64,000 bases of DNA from the NCBI RefSeq assembly GCF_004364335.1, contig NZ_SOCR01000002.1:1-64000 (forward strand), written 5' to 3'. Positions 1-9,300 of the stretch are shown one piece after another. The notes under the pieces are model-generated. The model made no database searches, was not told the origin of the DNA, and was given only the letters and a program-made list of their open reading frames with translations. How positions within the stretch are numbered: position 1 is the stretch's first letter; the number at the start of each line of letters is the position of its first letter. This DNA is from Pseudomonas graminis. GTDB taxonomy: Bacteria > Pseudomonadota > Gammaproteobacteria > Pseudomonadales > Pseudomonadaceae. The translations under genes were made by a program, and so were the position numbers.

Positions 1-125
1 TTTTTGAACGCCGCAGAGGCGTCCTCGATGGCTTCAGCGGTCATCAATCCGCCGCCGAACTGCTCAAGCAGCTCCTTAGGGATTTTCGGTAGCTCACGCA
101 ACGCAGGTTTCTTTTTGGTTGGCAT
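1..125 (-). mobile_element. IS256-type transposase, N-terminal 41 codons (runs off window)
   Basis: The reverse strand encodes a lysine-rich start MPTKKKPALRELPKIPKELL followed by GGGLMTAEAIEDASAAFKK. This matches the N-terminus I know from IS256-family (transposase mutator-type) elements of Pseudomonas. ATG is at 125-123, with a strong GGAGG Shine-Dalgarno 8 bases upstream. Only the first ~41 codons lie in the window, so the DDE domain cannot be checked. The element's terminal inverted repeat should lie between about 140 and 200 but I cannot fix its boundary. What is seen is the reading frame and RBS; the family assignment is by recall of the N-terminal signature. Confidence 0.75.
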
Positions 126-224
126 ACATGCACCTCCTACTCATGTTATGCCCAAACACAAAATTTCTGACACCCCCGCTTTAGCCGGAAATGCGCACTG
201 ATGCACGCCACCACTTGCACTGCT

Positions 225-467
225 TCACGCCGGCTTCCAGGTCACCGCATTTATCCCCAGTCGCTCGGCCTTGGGCTTGGAGAGTTTGATGGCTCTGTCG
301 CTCCGGTACTTGGGGATGTCGGCCACGCCGGCGTCCACTGCAGCCCAGTGCCACGCCTCAGCGTTATCCATTTGCTTGGCGCACACGTAGAACCAGCGTG
401 GCTTGCCATGGAAAAGGTATTCGATGCGGTAGTGTTGGGTATGTTGCATGGTCTGGATCTCGTTCAC
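225..467 (-). CDS. small conserved Pseudomonas protein (DUF6555-like), 80 aa
   Basis: The frame encodes an 80-residue protein with an aromatic-rich first half (YRIEYLFHGKPRWFYV), a central DNAEAWHWAAVDAGVA segment and a basic tail with AERLGI. I recognise this pattern from short Pseudomonas-restricted proteins grouped as DUF6555; their function is unknown. There is no signal peptide or membrane segment. An internal ATG six codons downstream (MQHTQHY) is an alternative start. It sits about 100 bases inside the presumed insertion-element end, so it may be the first native gene after the insertion. The family call is from memory of the AEAWHW motif. Confidence 0.6.
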   Translation of the reverse strand: MNEIQTMQHTQHYRIEYLFHGKPRWFYVCAKQMDNAEAWHWAAVDAGVADIPKYRSDRAIKLSKPKAERLGINAVTWKPA

Positions 468-540
468 AGGTTCGATTGCGTTATGTGGTTTCCATCTTGG
501 GTGGACGACTGACTCACCGCATTCGGGTGGAGCTGCAGAA

Positions 541-1383
541 CTAGGGATCCGCTTGTGGCGCCGCAGATCGACTGTTGGTACCCGCCGGCGAAGGTTTAGC
601 GGGCTGCATGATGTGGCCGCGACCGGTAGGGTCTGCCAATTGCACCGTATCGCCGTGCTGCCAGGCGTCGGCGCCCTTGAGCACGGGCCGCACTTGAATG
701 TCCGCGCGTTCCGAGCGTTTCTCCCGGGTATCGATGCCCATGCGGTGGTTGCGCTGCTCGACCATGGCCGGGTCCGCCTGGCCGTCCGCTGTGAAGCCCA
801 TCATCAACTGGGGCACGCCCAACGGCAGTTGCTTGTCCTGATCGGTGTGCCAGGTGTGCCAGGTCTTGCCATAGGTATTGGCCAGTTTGGCCATCAAGGC
901 GTGTTCGGCGCTGGCAGGAATACCCGGCGCGACCAGTTGCCCCGACTTCACCTCATGGGCATGGCTGTGCCAGAGACGCTTCTCGCCGGCTGGCAGTGTC
1001 GCGAAGAGTTCAGCACTGATGATGTATTCAACCCCCATCAACTTGGCATCCCGGACATTGCCGTCGTAAATCACGCACTGTATGAACTCTTCACTCAGCA
1101 CCGAGCAATAGTGATGAGCTTCCATCTGCACATCAGGATGGCCGTTATAAAAATGAAAGCCATCCAGATACGCATTGAGCGCTTCGATGGGCGGACGCGA
1201 CTGCAACGTCGCGGCACCCGCGTCGAGTACGCTGAGGGTTGCGCTGGTCGGCTTGCCGGGACTCGGCACACTGGAGCGAGTGTCATCACCCGCGCATCCA
1301 CTCAACGCACCACAGGCCAACGTGACCGACAAGGCCAGGCTCGGGGTGAATGAGGCCAGCTTCTTCTCAAGGGATAACCGCAT
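541..1383 (-). CDS. OBAP (DUF1264) family lipoprotein
   Basis: This 280-residue protein has a basic start, a hydrophobic stretch and a lipobox LSGC ending at Cys30, so it is probably lipidated and exported. The body matches the oil-body-associated-protein (OBAP, DUF1264) family: HFYNGHPDVQMEAHHYC, then a QCVIYDG segment, then GVEYIISAELFATLP and LWHSHAHEVKSGQL. Bacterial members are common and have no settled biochemical role. The last ~40 residues are Pro/Ala/Ser-rich and probably disordered. It stands alone on the minus strand, with 472 gene-poor bases upstream that should hold its promoter. Histidines in HH and HSHAH could bind metal, but that is inference. Confidence 0.85.
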   Translation of the reverse strand: MRLSLEKKLASFTPSLALSVTLACGALSGCAGDDTRSSVPSPGKPTSATLSVLDAGAATLQSRPPIEALNAYLDGFHFYNGHPDVQMEAHHYCSVLSEEFIQCVIYDGNVRDAKLMGVEYIISAELFATLPAGEKRLWHSHAHEVKSGQLVAPGIPASAEHALMAKLANTYGKTWHTWHTDQDKQLPLGVPQLMMGFTADGQADPAMVEQRNHRMGIDTREKRSERADIQVRPVLKGADAWQHGDTVQLADPTGRGHIMQPAKPSPAGTNSRSAAPQADP

Positions 1384-1855
1384 TGAAAGTCTCCATAAAT
1401 TGAGGCCTCAGGCTTTCAAGGGCGGCTTCGTGCCGCGTTCTAACTGGGCGGGGAAACCCATTGATCGAAACAAGTGCATAAGTCGGCGCAGACAATGCGC
1501 CGGTAAAAAGTTGACCCTGCACCGCTGCCGGATGTTCATCCTTAATTTCAATTTTCGAGACGAGCGGCTTGAAGACAACTTGAGCCCTTTAGTTTGACCT
1601 CTCTATCAACCAAAGAGATGAATTAATGACGCCTTTAGCGGTAAGTCATTCATTCGGATAGGTGTCGCATAAAGACAAATAAGAGTTCGCACCACTCATC
1701 CGTACTCATCAACGCCTCTCACTCATTCAACCGCGCAGTTCATCGTATGAGTTGCCCCCAGTGGCAGTGGACACCACCCATTGGCTGATATCGGAGAGCC
1801 ATCATGACACCCGCTAACGAAAACCCGGGCAACTTTGCGAACGATTGTGAGGCAG
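1384..1855. other. gene-poor intergenic stretch
   Basis: No convincing gene is seen. The stretch should carry the promoter of the OBAP lipoprotein gene. An ATG at 1804 has a GGAGAG-type Shine-Dalgarno, but its frame runs antisense into the next gene after about 17 codons, so I do not call it. A more A+T-rich segment lies around 1590-1690. Confidence 0.5.
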
Positions 1856-2167
1856 TCAGTCGCTCTCCAGCCTTAACGTCTCAGCGACCGGCAAGTCCAC
1901 AGGCTCTCCAACGGCAATGCGCTCCGCCTGATCGCGCCCCCGTTCAAGCCCTTGCTCGACGGTCCATTCCGACCCCGGCAGTCTGAACAGATGCTCCACC
2001 ACCCTTTCACCGTCCGCAGCATAAACACAGACCAATACTTCGACGAGGTCGCCATTGGCACGGGCGCGAACTTCCAGTTGACAACCGTTTTCCGCCGCCT
2101 CGCTGTAGGATTCGTGTTGAAGCGTTAGTTGCGCCCAGCTCTGATAGACATCACCACGGTTAAACAT
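1856..2167 (-). CDS. conserved hypothetical protein, 103 aa
   Basis: I do not recognise this protein. It is a 103-residue soluble, acidic protein with no signal peptide or membrane helix. It alternates hydrophobic strands (CQLEVRARANGDLVEVLVCVY) with a C-terminal helix around EQGLERGRDQAERIAVGEP. The start ATG is preceded by AGGAG with a 6-base spacer, which supports the start. The upstream gene on the same strand ends 250 bases away, so cotranscription is possible but not shown. The frame has good Pseudomonas codon use. Confidence 0.65.
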   Translation of the reverse strand: MFNRGDVYQSWAQLTLQHESYSEAAENGCQLEVRARANGDLVEVLVCVYAADGERVVEHLFRLPGSEWTVEQGLERGRDQAERIAVGEPVDLPVAETLRLESD

Positions 2168-2420
2168 TGAAGACTCCTGATTGGGTTAATAAGTGGCCGT
2201 CGCTAGTTGCACTGGCAAAGCGTCCCGCGATTGACGCGGTTGACCAGCGAAGACAACGGGAAGGTTTCATCGGCCGCATCTTTAGTTCATCGGGACTCAC
2301 GGCGCCCAGTACGCTTGAATCTTCATCTGACAGGGGACGCCGCTCGGCATCCACCCAAACAGACGGTTCCAAAGCATCAGTTGCAGCTTAAGACCGGCGT
2401 GGCGTGGCGTGGCCGGCCTG

Positions 2421-2948
2421 TCACGTCCAACCCAACTGCTTCTGGATTTCACGGCGATAAGGCGTGTCGATCTGGGCCGGCACCCGAAGAATGTAATCCC
2501 GGGCATGATCGAGCTTCTCGCCCGACAGGCCTCGCAGATACGCCAACGCCTCCTCGCTCGTCGGCAAACGCCCCTCGCTGCCAAGACGCGGCGGCAGTGC
2601 CGTCCAGATCAGCCCATCGACCTGACGCTCGTGGGCCCACTGGGCCAAAGGGCCGGTTGCAGAAGCTCCCGGCAGGTACACACCGATTCCGTCCTCGCGC
2701 TCGGCAGGAATCTGCTCACGCTCACGTAGCGCACGGCACGCCTGCTCCAGTGAATCGGTGGCCAACACCGCCCAAAGTACCCTGCACGGCGCTGCGTTAA
2801 GGCAGATCGCCGTCGCCAGCTCGCCGCCGTCACCGATTCGCGAGAATTCGACCGGCAACGCCGGCCCGTCCATGAACCACTCACTGGCGAGCGGCAGTCC
2901 ATCCGGCTTCCATATCAATGAGCCCCAACCCAGACAGGCTATTACCAT
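2421..2948 (-). CDS. gamma-glutamylcyclotransferase-fold-like conserved protein
   Basis: I place the start at the ATG at 2948. The frame stays open further upstream, but that extension (basic, Cys/Gln-rich) does not look like protein sequence, and an AAGGA lies about 12 bases before this ATG. The resulting 175-residue protein opens with MVIACLGWGSLIW, where GSLIW resembles the substrate-loop YGSL motif of the gamma-glutamylcyclotransferase fold. It continues with LPVEFSRIGDGGELATAIC. Members are widespread in proteobacteria and mostly unnamed; enzymatic activity is not established. There is no signal peptide, so it is cytosolic. The fold assignment is an inference from the N-terminal motif. 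Confidence 0.75.
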   Translation of the reverse strand: MVIACLGWGSLIWKPDGLPLASEWFMDGPALPVEFSRIGDGGELATAICLNAAPCRVLWAVLATDSLEQACRALREREQIPAEREDGIGVYLPGASATGPLAQWAHERQVDGLIWTALPPRLGSEGRLPTSEEALAYLRGLSGEKLDHARDYILRVPAQIDTPYRREIQKQLGWT

Positions 2949-3236
2949 TGCTTTTTCATCCTTCCCAAGGTGTGCACGAATTCTATTGGCGGCAAGTGTT
3001 TGCGCAGCGTCGCCACGCGCCCATGCGTTGCGCATGTTTGATTGGGCAAGGCATCGCTGCAAAAAGTCATTTTTTTGCACAGCGCCAGCCAGCCGGACCG
3101 CCCGCCGTCTCAAGCGCTGCACTGGCTATAGAAACCTACCCCGCCGCCGATATCCTCTAACAGTCATAACGTTCTGCAGCGCTGCAAGTTGTGGGTTCGC
3201 CGATTTTTTCTTATTGCGCGCGTTGGGTTCCTATTC

Positions 3237-5192
3237 ATGAAATTCCCGTCTCTTGATCAATTGAAAGCGCTGGTGTGCGTCCAGCGGGACAACACGCGAC
3301 TGATGGAAGCGCAATACATCGCGCTGTCCAGACAGTTGCCCATGATGTACGTCATCCTGCTGATCAACACCCTCGCGCTCGCGGCTACCCATTACGGCAT
3401 CGCTCCGCTGTGGCTGACCGTCTACATTCCGCTGTTGCTGACCCTGGTCGGCGCCGTGCGCGCGGTCCTCTGGTGGCAGAGCCGCAGTCAGCCCATCACC
3501 ACCGAGCACATCTTCAGAAAGCTGACCCGCACCAACCAGCTCACCGTGTTCATCGCGTTCGGCTTCACGATCTGGGCGCTGCTGCTGTTTCCCTATGGCG
3601 ACACGTACACCAAATCCCACGTGGCGTTCTACATGGCGATCACGGTGATCGTCTGCATCTTCTGTCTGATGCACCTGCCGTCTGCGGCGATGATGACCAC
3701 GGCGGTGGTCAACATCGCCTTCGTGGCGTTTTTTGCCAATGCCGGCAACGCGACGTATACCGCCATGGCGGCCAACGTGTTCCTCGTCTCCCTGGCGATG
3801 ATCGTGGTGCTGCAGAACCATTACGGCGAGTTCACCCGGCTGGTGAACATGCAGATCCGCACGGAAAAGCTCAGCGATGACAATCAACGGCTGGCCAACG
3901 AAGACAGCCTCACCGGCCTGCCCAACCGGCGACAGTTCTTCAACCTGCTCGACCGTGAACTCGCGCAGGCCCGGCACCACGACACGCGACTGGCAGTGGG
4001 GATGATCGATCTGGACGGTTTCAAGCCGATCAACGACTCCTATGGCCACGGCGTGGGCGACAAGCTGTTGCGCCAGGTTGGCCAACGGCTGCGCGCGTTT
4101 GCCAGTGAGCAGCTGCACGTGGCTCGCCTGGGCGGCGATGAGTTCGGGCTGATCATCGTCAGGGCCGGCGACGAAAGCGACCTGATCAGACAAGGCCAGT
4201 CGCTGTGCCGGACCATGCGTCAGCCGTTTGTGATCGGCGACATTCAGGTCAGCATCAGCGCGTCCATGGGCCTGGTGGTGTTTCCGGACCTGGCGAGCAC
4301 CTCGACCGAGGCCTATGAGTTCGCCGATTACGCGCTGTACACCAGCAAGCGCGAAACACCCGGCGAGCTGTGCCTGTTCTCGCCAAGCCAGCATCAGCGC
4401 CTCAAGCGCGACATGCTCACCGAGCAGGGCCTGCGCCAGGCCAATGTCGCTGAAGAATTCACCCTGGTGTTCCAGCCGATCGTCGACATCCGCACCTCGC
4501 GCACGGTGGGGTTCGAAGCGCTGGCCCGATGGATGAGCCCTAAGCTGGGCAGCGTCGCGCCGGGGCACTTCATCGGTGTGGCCGAACGCATTGGCCTGAT
4601 CAACCGACTGACGCCGCCGCTGCTTGAAAAAGCCCTGAACGCGGCGCAGCTGTGGCCTGCCGATGTCAGGCTCGCGTTCAACCTGTCGGCTCACGATTGC
4701 TCGTCGATGGCCGCTGTCGAACAGTTGATCGGGGTAATTCGCCTGAGCGGCTTCGGCGCCTCGCGGCTGGACCTGGAAATCACTGAAACCGCCGTCATCA
4801 AGGACCTCGTCCAGGCGCAAAGGGCGATCAACGCATTCCGGGAACTGGGCTGCGGCATTTCCCTGGACGACTTCGGCACCGGCTATTCAAGCCTGAGCCA
4901 GCTCCACGCCCTGCCCCTGACCAAGCTGAAGATCGACCGCTCGTTCATCACCGATATTCACCAGAACGCCGCGAGCTTCAAGATCGTCAAATCGCTGCTG
5001 GCGTTGAGTCAGGACATGGAATTGCAGTGCGTCAGCGAAGGCGTTGAAACCGAGGCGGAGCTGGAGGCCTTGCGGACCCTGGGCTGCACGCTGGTTCAGG
5101 GCTATCTGTTCTCACGGCCGATGCCCCTTGCGCAAACCCTGGAGTGGATCGGCTCAACGCCAGGCGTGCCGGTGGCGGCGATCGTTCTGTGA
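3237..5192 (+). CDS. dual GGDEF-EAL membrane protein (cyclic-di-GMP turnover)
   Basis: This 651-residue protein starts at the ATG at 3237; a TTG 16 codons upstream is a weaker alternative. About six hydrophobic segments span residues ~30-190 as a membrane sensory region, followed by a short coiled linker. The GGDEF domain has an intact GGDEF at residues 299-303 and the DSLTGLPNRR entry motif. The EAL domain has EAL at 427-429, FNLS, LEITE, DDFGTGYSS, LKID and SEGVE. All residues expected of an active phosphodiesterase are therefore present, and the cyclase signature is also intact. The RxxD inhibitory site is missing (SEQL occupies its place). It is convergent with the XRE gene. A nearby giant adhesin makes a role in attachment plausible but unproven. 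Confidence 0.93.
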   Translation: MKFPSLDQLKALVCVQRDNTRLMEAQYIALSRQLPMMYVILLINTLALAATHYGIAPLWLTVYIPLLLTLVGAVRAVLWWQSRSQPITTEHIFRKLTRTNQLTVFIAFGFTIWALLLFPYGDTYTKSHVAFYMAITVIVCIFCLMHLPSAAMMTTAVVNIAFVAFFANAGNATYTAMAANVFLVSLAMIVVLQNHYGEFTRLVNMQIRTEKLSDDNQRLANEDSLTGLPNRRQFFNLLDRELAQARHHDTRLAVGMIDLDGFKPINDSYGHGVGDKLLRQVGQRLRAFASEQLHVARLGGDEFGLIIVRAGDESDLIRQGQSLCRTMRQPFVIGDIQVSISASMGLVVFPDLASTSTEAYEFADYALYTSKRETPGELCLFSPSQHQRLKRDMLTEQGLRQANVAEEFTLVFQPIVDIRTSRTVGFEALARWMSPKLGSVAPGHFIGVAERIGLINRLTPPLLEKALNAAQLWPADVRLAFNLSAHDCSSMAAVEQLIGVIRLSGFGASRLDLEITETAVIKDLVQAQRAINAFRELGCGISLDDFGTGYSSLSQLHALPLTKLKIDRSFITDIHQNAASFKIVKSLLALSQDMELQCVSEGVETEAELEALRTLGCTLVQGYLFSRPMPLAQTLEWIGSTPGVPVAAIVL

Positions 5193-5211
5193 AGTGGTTG
5201 CGGGAAGAGCA

Positions 5212-5255
5212 CAGCGGCGCTTATTGCCGCTGAGAAGATGGCAACGGGCGTTGCC
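5212..5255. terminator. two hairpins between convergent genes
   Basis: Two inverted repeats lie in the 65-base gap between convergent stops: cagcggc/gccgctg (5212-5218 with 5226-5232) and ggcaac/gttgcc (5240-5245 with 5250-5255). No clear T-run follows on either side, so this is a possible bidirectional terminator rather than a textbook one. Confidence 0.45.
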
Positions 5256-5257
5256 GA

Positions 5258-5749
5258 TCAGGCGCTGTGCTGGACTTTCAGCATGGCCAGACCAATGAAG
5301 CGTCGCGAGTCTTCCTGAAAGTCTCGCACCTGGGCGGCAAATTGCTCTTCGCGGGTGTCCACGTGGCGCGTACTGAAGGAGGTGGCGACGTCGGCGATGA
5401 CCTGCGTCGTGTCGTTCAGGGTCTGGTGCAGCGTGCCCAGAATGCCGACCGCATTGCGATTTGAAATGATCACTTCGCGATTATTGCTGGGGAGCATCCT
5501 GCCTGAAGCCGTCTGATCGTCTGCATCCAGTCTGTCCACAGTGCCCAGCAGACTGTTGCCGGAGAACAGATAATGCATATCCACGCCAGCGTCACAGACG
5601 CGCTGAAGGTAGTCGGCCTTGGGTGATCGATGGCCGCTTTCGTAGTGACCCTGGGCGTTAGGTTCGACGCCGCCGATTCTGGCGAACGCAATTTGCGTCA
5701 GACCTAACCGTTTGCGTTCTTTTCTCAAACGCGTGCCAAGCTTTTCCAT
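5258..5749 (-). CDS. XRE-family helix-turn-helix transcriptional regulator
   Basis: The N-terminal half (residues ~4-65) is a Cro/C1-type HTH: LGTRLRKERKRLGLTQIAFARIGGV followed by a YESGHRSPKADYLQRV recognition/scaffold region. This arrangement is typical of phage-derived or pseudomonad solitary regulators. The C-terminal half (~100 residues) has no recognised domain and may dimerise or sense a signal. The start is set at the ATG at 5749 because AGGAG lies 7 bases upstream; the TTG two codons earlier is less likely. It is divergent from the giant adhesin gene, whose leader contains palindromic GTTTGCG motifs, so it is a candidate regulator of that gene. That link is inferred from position only. 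Confidence 0.88.
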   Translation of the reverse strand: MEKLGTRLRKERKRLGLTQIAFARIGGVEPNAQGHYESGHRSPKADYLQRVCDAGVDMHYLFSGNSLLGTVDRLDADDQTASGRMLPSNNREVIISNRNAVGILGTLHQTLNDTTQVIADVATSFSTRHVDTREEQFAAQVRDFQEDSRRFIGLAMLKVQHSA

Positions 5750-6371
5750 GAGCAAACTCCTGCTGAATTCACGCCACGCGATGGAGCGGTGGGTGCAATG
5801 GGGGGCTGGAGTGCGAGCTTCCTGGGTTAGCGAAATAGCCTCGTACGGTGGGAACTCACCACCTTACAGCGTTTGCAACATGAGCGAACAAGTATTTGGC
5901 CGGCATCTCGACTGCCCGGTTTTAAGTCAGCCCCCTTCCCGATCTACAGGTGTCAGCCTGAAAAAAGCGGGACGTCTATATCCCCGTCGGGCATTCAGCT
6001 GGATGTACCCAACGAAATCCAGCAAATCCCCGCAGTCATTGTTCATCCAACTGTAGTCGACCTGCTAAAACGCAAACGTTTTCCCCCCATATGGAGAGGT
6101 TTGCGCAAACGCGCCGACGACCGGTACACCATCACCGATACCGCTGTATTCCTAATAGAATCATAGGGTTATCCATTAACAATTTAGTCAAATAGATAAC
6201 CGTCAAACAATTTTCCATTGATCTCGAATGGATCCGATCTAGATTAATGGCAAACGGCTTTCACCCAAACAAGAACCAAAATTGCGCCTGACTCGATCAA
6301 TCAGGCGGCTGGTATGACACGCCATTAACCGCGTTGTTGTAGTGCTAAAAGCGAAGAAAAGGACTGTCAGA
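5750..6371. promoter_or_regulatory. long leader between XRE regulator and giant adhesin
   Basis: This 622-base divergent intergenic region is more A+T-rich than its surroundings towards 6150-6300. It should hold the promoters of both the XRE gene and the adhesin operon. It contains the palindrome gtttgcgcaaac at 6099-6110, a related gcgtttgcaac at 5869-5879, and cgcaaacgttt at 6071-6081. No gene is seen in it. I could not place -10/-35 boxes with confidence. Confidence 0.55.
6099..6110. promoter_or_regulatory. 12-bp perfect palindrome, candidate operator
   Basis: gtttgcgcaaac is a perfect palindrome about 260 bases before the adhesin start. Half-site-like copies (gtttgc) recur at 5871-5876, and an inverse copy (gcaaac) at 6072-6077. 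XRE-family regulators commonly bind short palindromes of this kind; binding by the neighbouring regulator is inference. Confidence 0.4.
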
Positions 6372-9300
6372 ATGGACAATATTGTTGTCGCCAATAAAGC
6401 AACCTCCGAACTTACTGCTAAAACCTGGGGAGATCTTTCACTCAATTCCCCGTCCGTTGTGCAAATGCCCGTCCCACCCAGCCAAGTCGCTTCAGTCTCC
6501 CGAAACGGGCAAGACCTTGTCGTGAATTTGAAAAATGGCGAGCACATCAAAGTCGCCAACTTTTTCAACACCGCTCCGGATGGCCCCAACAGCGACATGG
6601 TGTTCCAGGGCGAAGACGGCACGCTTTGGCAGGCGCAGTACGATACTCAGTCCTTCAATGGTTTTACCTTCGACGAAGTCGATTCTCTCGATCAGCTCAT
6701 CGCCGACGCTGGCGTGGTCAGCGGTGCGACCCCTACTTTTGCGATTGCCGGGCTCGGCCTGTTGGGCGCCGGCGGTGCGGCGGCGGCAGCGGGCGGGGCC
6801 GCAGGTGGCGGCGGCGGTGGCGGTGGCGGTGGCGGTGGAAACGCCGCTGACACGTCCGCGCCCGTGGCCCCTGGCAACCTGCTCGTCAGTGCCGACGGCA
6901 CGTTGCTGACCGGCACCAGTGAGGCCGGCGCAACCATCCAGGTAAGAAACAACGCCGGCACCCTGCTTGGTAGCGGTGTCGTGGCACCAGACGGCAGCTT
7001 CAGCGTGACGCTCAACCCTCCACAAACCAGCGGCCAGCCCCTGGCGGTCAGCGCCACCGACGCCGCCGGCAACGTATCCCCTTCCACCCAGGCGCCAACG
7101 CCCGATACCGACGGCGGAACACCTCCAGGGCCAGACACCACAGCGCCTGCTGCGCCGGGTAACCTGGCGGTCAACCCCACGGGCAGCGTGCTGACCGGTA
7201 CCGGTGAAGCGGGTGCCACCATTCAAGTGCGCGCCGCCGATGGCACCCTGCTGGGCAGCGGCATCGTTGCAACAGACGGCACCTTCAGCCTTACCCTGAG
7301 CCCGGCGCAAACCGATGGCCAGTCGCTGAACGTGACGGCAACCGACGCCGCCGGGAATACCTCCGTGCCTGCTCAAGCCTTGGCGCCGGACATCGACGTC
7401 ACCCCGCCAGGCGACACCACGCCACCCGATGCGCCGGCCAATCTGGCCGTCAGTGCCAACGGCACCCGGTTGACGGGTTCCGGTGAAGCGGGTGCCACCA
7501 TTCAAGTGCGCGCCGCCGATGGCACCCTGCTGGGCAGCGGCATCGTTGCAACAGACGGCACCTTCAGCCTTACCCTGAGCCCGGCGCAAACCGATGGCCA
7601 GTCGCTGACCGTCAACGCGGTCGATGCCGCCGGTAACGTCTCGCCACCCGCTCAAGCGCTCGCGCCGGACATCGACGTTCCACCGGTCGACACCACTGCA
7701 CCCAACGCTCCCGGCAACCTGGTGGTCAGCGCAGACGGCACGCGCATCACCGGCTCCGGCGAAGTCGGCGCGACCATTCAGGTGCGTGCCGCCGATGGCA
7801 CCCTGCTCGGCAGCGGCACCGTCGGCGCAGACGGTACCTTCAGCCTTGGCCTCAATCCGCCGCAAACTGACGGCCAGTCGCTGACCGTCAATGCGGTCGA
7901 TGCCGCCGGCAACGTCTCCCCACCGGCTCAGGCCCAGGCGCCGGACATTGACGTCACGCCTCCCGGCGGAGATGTCACGCCGCCGGATGCCCCGACCGGC
8001 ATTGCCATCAGTGGCAATGGCGCGATCGTCAGTGGTCGTGGCGAAGCCGGCAGCACCGCGAGTGTCATCGATGCCAACGGCAACGTCCTCGGCACAGCCG
8101 TCGTGGGCACTGACGGGCTGTTCAACATCACCCTTAACTCGCCGCAAAACGCCGGTCAGCCGCTGCAGGTCACCCTGACCGATGCCGCCGGCAACACCTC
8201 CGCCAACGTTCCCCTGCAAGCACCGGATACCACGCCGCCGGCGGCGCCTTCAGACTTCGTGCTGTCGGCTGACGGCCTCACCCTCACCGGTCGTGCCGAA
8301 GCAGGTTCTCGCGTGCTCGTGCGCAATGCGTCGGGCGCCGTCATCGGCGCCACCCGCGCCGCTCTGGATGGTACGTTCAGCGTGACCCTCGACAGCGCCC
8401 AGCTCAACGGCGAAAAACTCAACGTCAGTGCGACGGATTCGGCCGGCAACTCTGCCTCGGCCGAGCTGACCGCCGCCGATACCACACCACCCGCACAAGT
8501 CACCGATGTGGTGATCAGCGCTGACGGTACGCAGGTCTCCGGCAAAGGCGAAGCCGGCGCCACGGTCACCATCGTCGGTGCCGGCGGCACACCCATCGGC
8601 ACTGCGATCGTCGGGGCAAACGGCACTTTTCAAACCTCGCTGACGACACCGGCCAACCCCGGTGATCAGGTGCAAGTCACCCAGACCGACACTGCAGGCC
8701 TGCCGTCCCCCGTGCTGGTGGTCACGGCGCCGGACGCCAGTGGTCCGGCGACACCTTCCGGTCTGGTCATCAGCGCCGACGGCACCCAACTCAGCGGCAC
8801 CGCGAGCGCCGGTTCGGTGGTTCAGGTCCGTGATGCCAACGGCGTGCTGGTCGGCAGTGCGACGGTTGGCACTAATGGCAGCTTCACTGTCGTGCTCAAC
8901 CCGGCCCAGGCCAACGGTGAAGTGCTCGACGTGGTCGCGGTCGACGGTCAGGGCGAAAACTCGGTCACCGTGCCCGTCACCGCGCCCGACATCACTGGTC
9001 CGACCGCTGCCACTGATCTCAGCGTGGCCAACAACGGACTGACCCTGACCGGCCGGGGCGAACCGGGCTCGACCGTTTCAGTACGCGACGCCCTTGGCAA
9101 TGTCATTGGCACCGGCGTGACGTCCGCGACCGGCAACTTCACTGTGACCCTCGCTTCCGCGCAAACCAATGGCCAGGCGCTGCAAGTGGTACTGAATGAT
9201 GCCGCCGGGAATCCATCACCCGTCGCGCCAGTGAACGCGCCGGACCTCGACGGCCCGCTGCAACCGTCCGCCATCAGCATCGACGCCAGCGGCACCACGG

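Noticed and set aside
538..552. Cloning-vector-like string near an OBAP gene stop (actagggatcc)
   Set aside because: It is a few bases only and continues smoothly into the gene's coding sequence; coincidence is the simpler explanation.
448..1353. 301-codon plus-strand ORF
   Set aside because: Antisense shadow of the OBAP lipoprotein gene, which has a clear lipobox and family motifs.
1804..1986. Plus-strand 60-codon frame with a good Shine-Dalgarno
   Set aside because: Only ~17 codons are free; the rest runs antisense to the better-supported 103-residue gene and has no protein-like pattern.
6248..6263. Sigma-54-like promoter ahead of the adhesin (tggcaaacggctttc)
   Set aside because: The -12 element lacks the invariant GC and the -24 element is imperfect; not enough to call.
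6795..6815. LapG-type cleavage motif (AAAG) in the Ala/Gly linker of the adhesin
   Set aside because: Ala/Gly-rich linkers match this tetrapeptide by chance, the protein has a BapA-type prefix rather than a LapA retention domain, and no LapD/LapG genes are present here.
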